Below, one piece after another: positions 58,671-64,000 of a stretch of 64,000 nt of DNA (within the stretch, counting starts at the first letter, position 1; every line of letters begins with the position of its first letter). The stretch covers positions 489,311,763 through 489,375,762 of the forward strand of contig NC_058524.1 of NCBI RefSeq assembly GCF_904849725.1, in the 5' to 3' direction. The position numbers and the translations under genes were made by a program. The stretch comes from Hordeum vulgare subsp. vulgare. Its lineage: Eukaryota; Streptophyta; Magnoliopsida; Poales; Poaceae. A model generated the notes under the pieces. The model was not told where the DNA came from, ran no database searches, and was given only the letters and a program-made list of their open reading frames with translations.

Positions 58671-61111
58671 ATGTCTTCACCAAGCGAAGCTGACCGTCTC
58701 ATCCGCGAGAAGGCCGAAGCCGAGAAGAAGGCGGCAGAGGATGCTGCCGCCGCCACCGCTGCTGCTATGGCCAACTGGCTGATCGGAGGGTATGATGTGT
58801 TTGTCTCCCTCCTATTTCTGTCTGCACTAGTAGTATTGCCTATATGCGTAGATATTTCTGCTATATGCGTAGTACTTGCTAGTATACTCCGTGATCAGTA
58901 TGTCAGGAACCTAGTCAATTCCATGTTAGTAATTATTTCATGGATTAATCTGCTCGGAAAATTGCCTATTTACTCAACAATCCAAAAACCTAATTTCTGT
59001 AGGAAATTTTCGAGTAATGGTTTTGCTGCTGCACTGAAACCCGATAAGTTTACCGGTACCTTTTTCAAGCGTTGGAAAACGAGAACCACCTTATGGCTCA
59101 CAGCTATGAACGTGTTCTGGGTAGCCGGTGTCACTCCTACGGAAACTATCACTCCTGAACAGGAGAAGATGTTTAAGGAGGCCACCGTCCTATTCCTTGG
59201 AGCAGTCATTAGCGTGATCGGAGATAAGCTGGTTGATGCATATTTACATATGCATGTTGCCAAGGACTTGTGGGAGGCGCTCGAATCTAAATTCGAGGCC
59301 ACCGATGCTGGGAGTGAGATGTATGTTTTGGAGCAGTTCCACGATTACAAGATGGTTGACAACCGTTCTGTATTGGAACAAGCTCATGAGATAATATGCA
59401 TAGCTAAGGAACTTGAGGTTCTTAAGTGCAATTTGCCGGGCAAGTTTGTCGCGGGCTGTATAATTGCTAAGCTCCCTAATTCCTGGAGGAACTTTGCTAC
59501 TACTTTGAAACATCAGAGGTGTGAGTTCACAGTAGAGGACATCATCGGCCATCTGAGTGTTGAGCAGAACTCGAGAGAAAAGGACTCCAATGGAAAAGCG
59601 GTGGAAAGCCCTTCTGCTGCCAATATGGTACATCAGAGGAACTTCAATTCCCACAAGCCCAAGGGAAAGAATTCTGTCCAACAGAATACCGACTTCAAGA
59701 AGAAGGGAAAGAAGCCCTTCAAGAAGAATAAGAAGGGAGATGGGTGCTATACTTGTGGTTCAAAGGAACATTGGGCAAACAAATGCCCAAACAAGTACAA
59801 GAAGCCGGCGCAGGACTCCAAATCTGCCAATATGATTGTGGGCAACAATGAAAGTGGTGCATCTGGGTACGGTAATTTACTTACTATATTTACAGTTTGC
59901 CAGTCCACCGATTGGTGGGTGGACACGGGTGCAAATATTCATGTGTGTGCTGACTTATCATTGTTCTCATCTTATCAGGCCACCGGTCGGGGGTCCGTAT
60001 TGATGGGGAATGGCGCGAGTGCTTCTGTTCTTGGTGTTGGCACGGTCGATCTGAATTTTACTTCGGGAAGGATCGTGCAGCTGAAGAACGTGCAGCCTGT
60101 CCCCGCCATCAAGAAGAATCTCGTTAGTGGCTCCCTTCTGTGTAGAGAAGGGTTTAAGTTGGTATTCGAGTCTAATAAAGTAGTAGTTACGAAATATGGA
60201 CTTTTCGTTGGAAAAGGTTATGAATGCGGAGGTCTGTTCCGCCTTTCTCTTGCAGATTTTTGTAATAAAGTCGTGAACAATATTCATTCGAGTGTTAATG
60301 AATCTGAAGTTTGGCATTCACGTCTTTGTCACATAAGTTTCAGTGTTATGTCGCGGCTAGCAAAACTGAATTTAATCCCAACTTTCACTTTAGCCAAAGG
60401 TTCTAAGTGCCATTCGTGTGTGCAAGCAAAGCAACCTCGCAAGCCTCACAAGGCTGCAAACGAGAGACACTTGGCACCATTAGAACTCATACATTCTGAT
60501 CTTTGTGAGATGAATGGTGTGTTGACTAAAGGTGGAAAGAAATACTTCATGACATTGATAGATGATTCCACTAGATTTTGCTATGTGTATCTGTTAAATA
60601 CTAAAGATGAGGCTCTACACTACTTTAAAATATATAAGGCAGAAGTTGAGAATCAACTTGAAAAGAAAATTAAACGAGTCCGGTCTGATCGTGGTGGAGA
60701 GTACTTCTCAAACGAATTTGATTCATTTTGTGCGGAGCACGACATTATTCATGAGAGGACGCCTTCCTATTCACCCCAGTCAAACGGGGTTGCCGAGCGG
60801 AAAAATCGTACTCTAACTAATTTGGTTAACGCCATGTTAGATACATCGGGTTTATCCAGGGATGGCGGGGGGAGGCTATATTGACCGCGTGTCATGTCTT
60901 GAATAAAGTTCCTACAAAAGATAATGAGGTCACTCCCTATGAGGAGTGGTCGAAGAGAAGGACGATGCTCTCTTACTTACGTACTTGGGGCTGCTTGGCG
61001 AAAGTCAATGTACCGATCCCCAAGAAGCGTAAGCTTGGACCAAAGACTATGGACTACGTTTATTTGGGATACGCTAAGAATAGCGTAGGCTATATATTTC
61101 TAGTAGTGAAA
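58671..61111 (+). pseudogene. gag-pol: Copia gag, protease and integrase of unit C
   Basis: The frame from the ATG at 58671 is open to 60884 (737 codons) even with the probable intron retained. The retained segment would add a hydrophobic stretch (VSLLFLSALVVLPICVD). It has the gag core, a complete CCHC knuckle (CYTCGSKEHWANKC), protease WWVDTGANIHVC, integrase zinc site and Asp motifs (IHSDLC, LIDDSTRF). The Glu motif reads VAERKNR. A one-base loss near 60862 shifts the frame, and the reading goes on in 60881-61111 until the Gypsy LTR interrupts it in the integrase C-terminal part. Of the three units this has the best-kept gag. Confidence 0.92.
58790..59002 (+). other. Probable intron in Copia unit C gag
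   Basis: It is 213 bases from GTATGATGTG to TTTCTGTAG. The length is a multiple of three, so both the spliced and the unspliced reading stay open in this unit. Confidence 0.55.
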
Positions 61112-64000
61112 TGTCGGGACCCCGATCCTAAGCCATAGGAATCAAGCCTGTAACACATCGCATCCCTTTGTGGTCTCACGCACGGTTAACTCCACGGCTG
61201 CAGCCTTACCTTAGCCGGGACCGTTTGCGTCTTTTGACTCACGTATGCGATAGTGTCGCTAGCAATCCAATGTCAAAGAACCCGGGTCGACATGTCTAGT
61301 CATAAACCAAAGTGGCAGTATCGCACAAGGACAGGCATACATGACCCAACAAAGCAGGTGTCGGTCATCCGCGAATGTAGACGAGTCGTAGCAAGCTACA
61401 AGGACTCTCTTACATCGCGTGACATTTCCCCAAAGAGGACAGACACATCAGCTAAGAAGGACACATGCCGGTCAACCAATGTGTCCGGAGCAGTAGCGAA
61501 CTACCAAGGCTCGTTGGATCACAAAGGGGCATTTCCTTGTAAGGAGCGCTACTAAAGTTCACGACTAGGTAATCGAACCCCATACATATCAAGCATGACA
61601 CACGTACGCATGGCATACCAATATGTATAGATACATCGATGGCATCACAACATAACCATAAACATACAAGCTTTATTTAAGAGGCTCGGAAGAACCACAC
61701 ACATAATATTACACATTAAGGGTCTCACGACCCATAATAGCAGTCATTCAATTACAAGCCAGCGGAAGAGTTTAACAGTCTGAGTACAGACAGGACAACT
61801 AGAAGGCACATGGCCGGACTATACTACAGATCCAACGTAGGGCCAGATCGTAGCTGGGACACCAGCTACTCGTCGTCGTCGATGTCTATGAAGAACCCTC
61901 CATTAGGGTCATTAGCAACCTCTGCAACATGTATTAAGCAAACATGAGTACGAAGGTACTCAGCAAGACTTTAGGAGAACTAACTACTCATGCAAGGTAT
62001 CAAAAGGTATTGTGGGGTTTCATGCGGAAAGCCAGCATTTGACTCGTGGCTAGACAACTCGCATTTTTAAATAATTTTGACAACTTGATTTCTTGCACAC
62101 GAGTCCACTAACACCACCACAATACACTATCGTGGAATCATTCCGTCTCCGTACGGAAATGCCGTCCACGACACTCACGCTTATCTTGGCAATTTTATGA
62201 GTAGCCATTGAAGTTATCTATGAACAACATATGTCTCCAAGTAGTCCATATCCGCGGACACGGCTATTCGAATAGATCATAACCCTGCAGGGGTGTACTT
62301 CGTCACACACGCTCTCGCCACTTATCGCCATGTGCACGTCATGCACCTCGGCAACCTTCAAGCGGAAGCCCAGCGAGGGAGTCGGCCACGATCGTTAACC
62401 ACACTAGTACCTAGTCCAGGTTTATCGCCTATCTGAGAGTAACCCGTACGGAAGTCCGGCCGAGGTTTCCGCCACGGCCTCAAACGATGTGTGCAGGGTT
62501 CCCAAGCCCACCATCCGGGTGCCACTTGGTACACCGTGCCACTGCCTACCGCATCACGGTCCACCTCTCAGGTCAGCACCATGCACGGCCTCCGGCATTA
62601 CTATAAACACTAGAAACTACTTGCAACTCCTGGACTGAGTACTACGCGATTAATAGGCCGAGCGGGGTCATATTTCAGGGCCCAGCATGTGGTAGTATCT
62701 AGTCTTGGATTACATACACGGAACTCAGTTCCTAAGGACGGTTCCAATGAAACAACCCGCCATGTACTCCTACACAGCCTTTCACCGGTACCTTTACCAA
62801 ATCAGGTTCAACACACAACCTTTACTTACCGAACACATTCTCACAATTCTGTTCATCTCCCAGATGACAGACCATACACAACTCTAAGCATAGCATGCAT
62901 AGCAGGATAAGGCACATCATATCTCAAGCAACTACCAGGTATGCTAGGTTGCAAGGTTCGGCTATTTACTGTGACAAGGTTAGGTCATGCAAAGGAAGTG
63001 GGTTCAACTAACGTGGCAAAAGCAGTTGTAGAATTTGATCCTAATGCAATAAATAAGTGTAGAAGCAAGAACATGGGAATTATCGGGATGATCAAAAGGG
63101 TTGCTTGGCTTGTTGCTCAGAGGAGGAACGATATCCGTCAGACGGATATTCGGTGGAATCCGGGGTTGCGGAGCCTACCGAAATAAATGGCAACATTCAA
63201 TAACAATCATATGCAATCAAAATGATGCATGAGCATGGCATGAGAATGCAAGATGATAAGTTATTATAATCAACATGTATTAGGTTTAGAGTTGATTTGA
63301 ATCACATTCGAATATCAATTCAAACGGGGTATTCTCGGATACCGTTTTAATTGATTCGACCTGATGCTCAGATCAACTTGATGTTAGCATGCATGAAATG
63401 TCATGTTATGGTACTGATTTGTAATTAGGACAGTGTGTGATCATGGCATTCATAATGAAATTTGAATATTTTCCAAATTCCATTTAAAAAGTAATTATAA
63501 GAATTGAATTAATCCTTATTCCACATTTTAGGGTTATGTAACTTTTTCAAACATAGTTGAAAATAGCATAATCAGAATCCTTTAATTTTTCTGATACTTT
63601 TTCATATATAAATTATTTTCATTGGAGTTACAGATTAATTTCTATGATTTTTACAAGTTTTAGCAATTTCCTGGAATTAGTTTTATACTGGAAATTCTAT
63701 TTATTGCATCAGACTGCCGACAGCAGGTCAGTCGACCTGTTCAGGTCAAACCTGACAGGGGCGACCCACTGGTCAGCCTCTCTGGGACTAATCCCGCGCT
63801 GACCAGTCCTAATTGGGGTTTGACTTGGCCTTGGGCCCACTGTGAGCGAGTGATTAAGCCCCTAAGCTGCAGGGTTAGCTTTGCCACGTCGACCCCCACC
63901 GGAGCATGGCCGGCGGCGACCACGGGCACGGCGGAGGGCTCGCCAGAGAGAGCTAGACAGCGCATCGGCCGTCGGTTTTGGGCGCAGAAAGGAGCTATGG
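61112..64000 (-). repeat. Minus-strand LTR of the Gypsy-like family, cut by the window edge
   Basis: The segment starts TGTCGGGACCCCGATCC, the complement of the LTR 3' end seen at 14497 and 22022, and follows the complement of that LTR for about 2.9 kb. The rest lies beyond the window. It keeps the segment that the 5' LTR of the first element has lost. Its polyadenylation-type AATAAA is at 61672-61677 on the minus strand. It may be a solo LTR or the 3' LTR of a whole element reading to the left. The candidate left target duplication is TGAAA (61107-61111). Short frames inside it are not genes. Confidence 0.92.

Larger units (their letters stand above)
58002..61111 (+). mobile_element. Copia unit C, cut by a Gypsy-family LTR
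   Basis: The third unit of the array begins TGTTGAAATT at 58002 and follows unit B closely until 61111. There a minus-strand LTR of the Gypsy-like family starts. The missing end would lie beyond the insertion, outside the window. Confidence 0.9.

Overview
The window reads as repeat-rich intergenic DNA from a large grass genome, most likely a Triticeae species (wheat, Aegilops, barley or rye relatives). The basis is the families present: an Angela/WIS/BARE1-type Copia element whose LTR carries the characteristic ATGCCCTAGAGGCAATA start, several CACTA (En/Spm-type) transposons with CACTAGTGG or CACTAGTAG ends and TTTAGTCCCGG subterminal repeats, a Gypsy element with very long LTRs, and a decayed Helitron. 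I found no convincing intact host gene, tRNA, rRNA or CRISPR array. Nearly every coding region is a broken transposon gene.

Layout. (1) About 1-22165 is a plus-strand Helitron replicase pseudogene split by two LTR retrotransposons. One is a complete but nonsense-ridden Copia element (777-9548). The other is a complete Gypsy-like element (10835-22022) with LTRs of about 3.7 kb and a perfect ATCCA target-site duplication; the Helitron reading resumes on its far side. (2) 22995-27651 is a CACTA element (TSD TAT) holding a minus-strand Transposase_24/Ulp1-like gene. (3) 27652-32049 is mostly unassigned and includes a gene-like minus-strand pseudogene with a tandem repeat. (4) 32050-34241 is a short CACTA deletion derivative (TSD ATA). 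(5) 34534-47573 is a 13-kb CACTA of the same family in the opposite orientation (TSD GTA). It has a TNP2 transposase gene, a Transposase_24 plus C48-protease-like gene, a third small gene, two internal tandem arrays and a nested TIR element. (6) 47574-49794 is AT-rich and unassigned. (7) 49795-61111 is a head-to-tail run of one Copia family (partial unit, full unit, partial unit; period about 5.5 kb). (8) 61112-64000 is a minus-strand LTR of the same Gypsy family as in region 1, inserted into the last Copia unit.

How the parts work together. The CACTA elements encode the two proteins usual for Triticeae CACTAs: TNP2, and a second protein ending in a Ulp1/C48-like domain. The subterminal motif CCGGGACTAAAG lies directly upstream of a TATA box at four separate minus-strand promoters, which suggests that the motif bound for transposition also controls transcription. 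The short CACTA (32050-34241) keeps the C48-like module open across five exons with consistent intron phases, although the longer relative has a stop in the same module. The Copia array shares inactivating frameshifts between units, so the array or its parent was already defective when it was copied.

No wholly new biological system is evident. The best leads are the conserved promoter arrangement in the CACTAs, the open C48-like module in the deletion derivative, the Copia concatemer with a probable gag intron, and a minisatellite carried inside a small TIR element.
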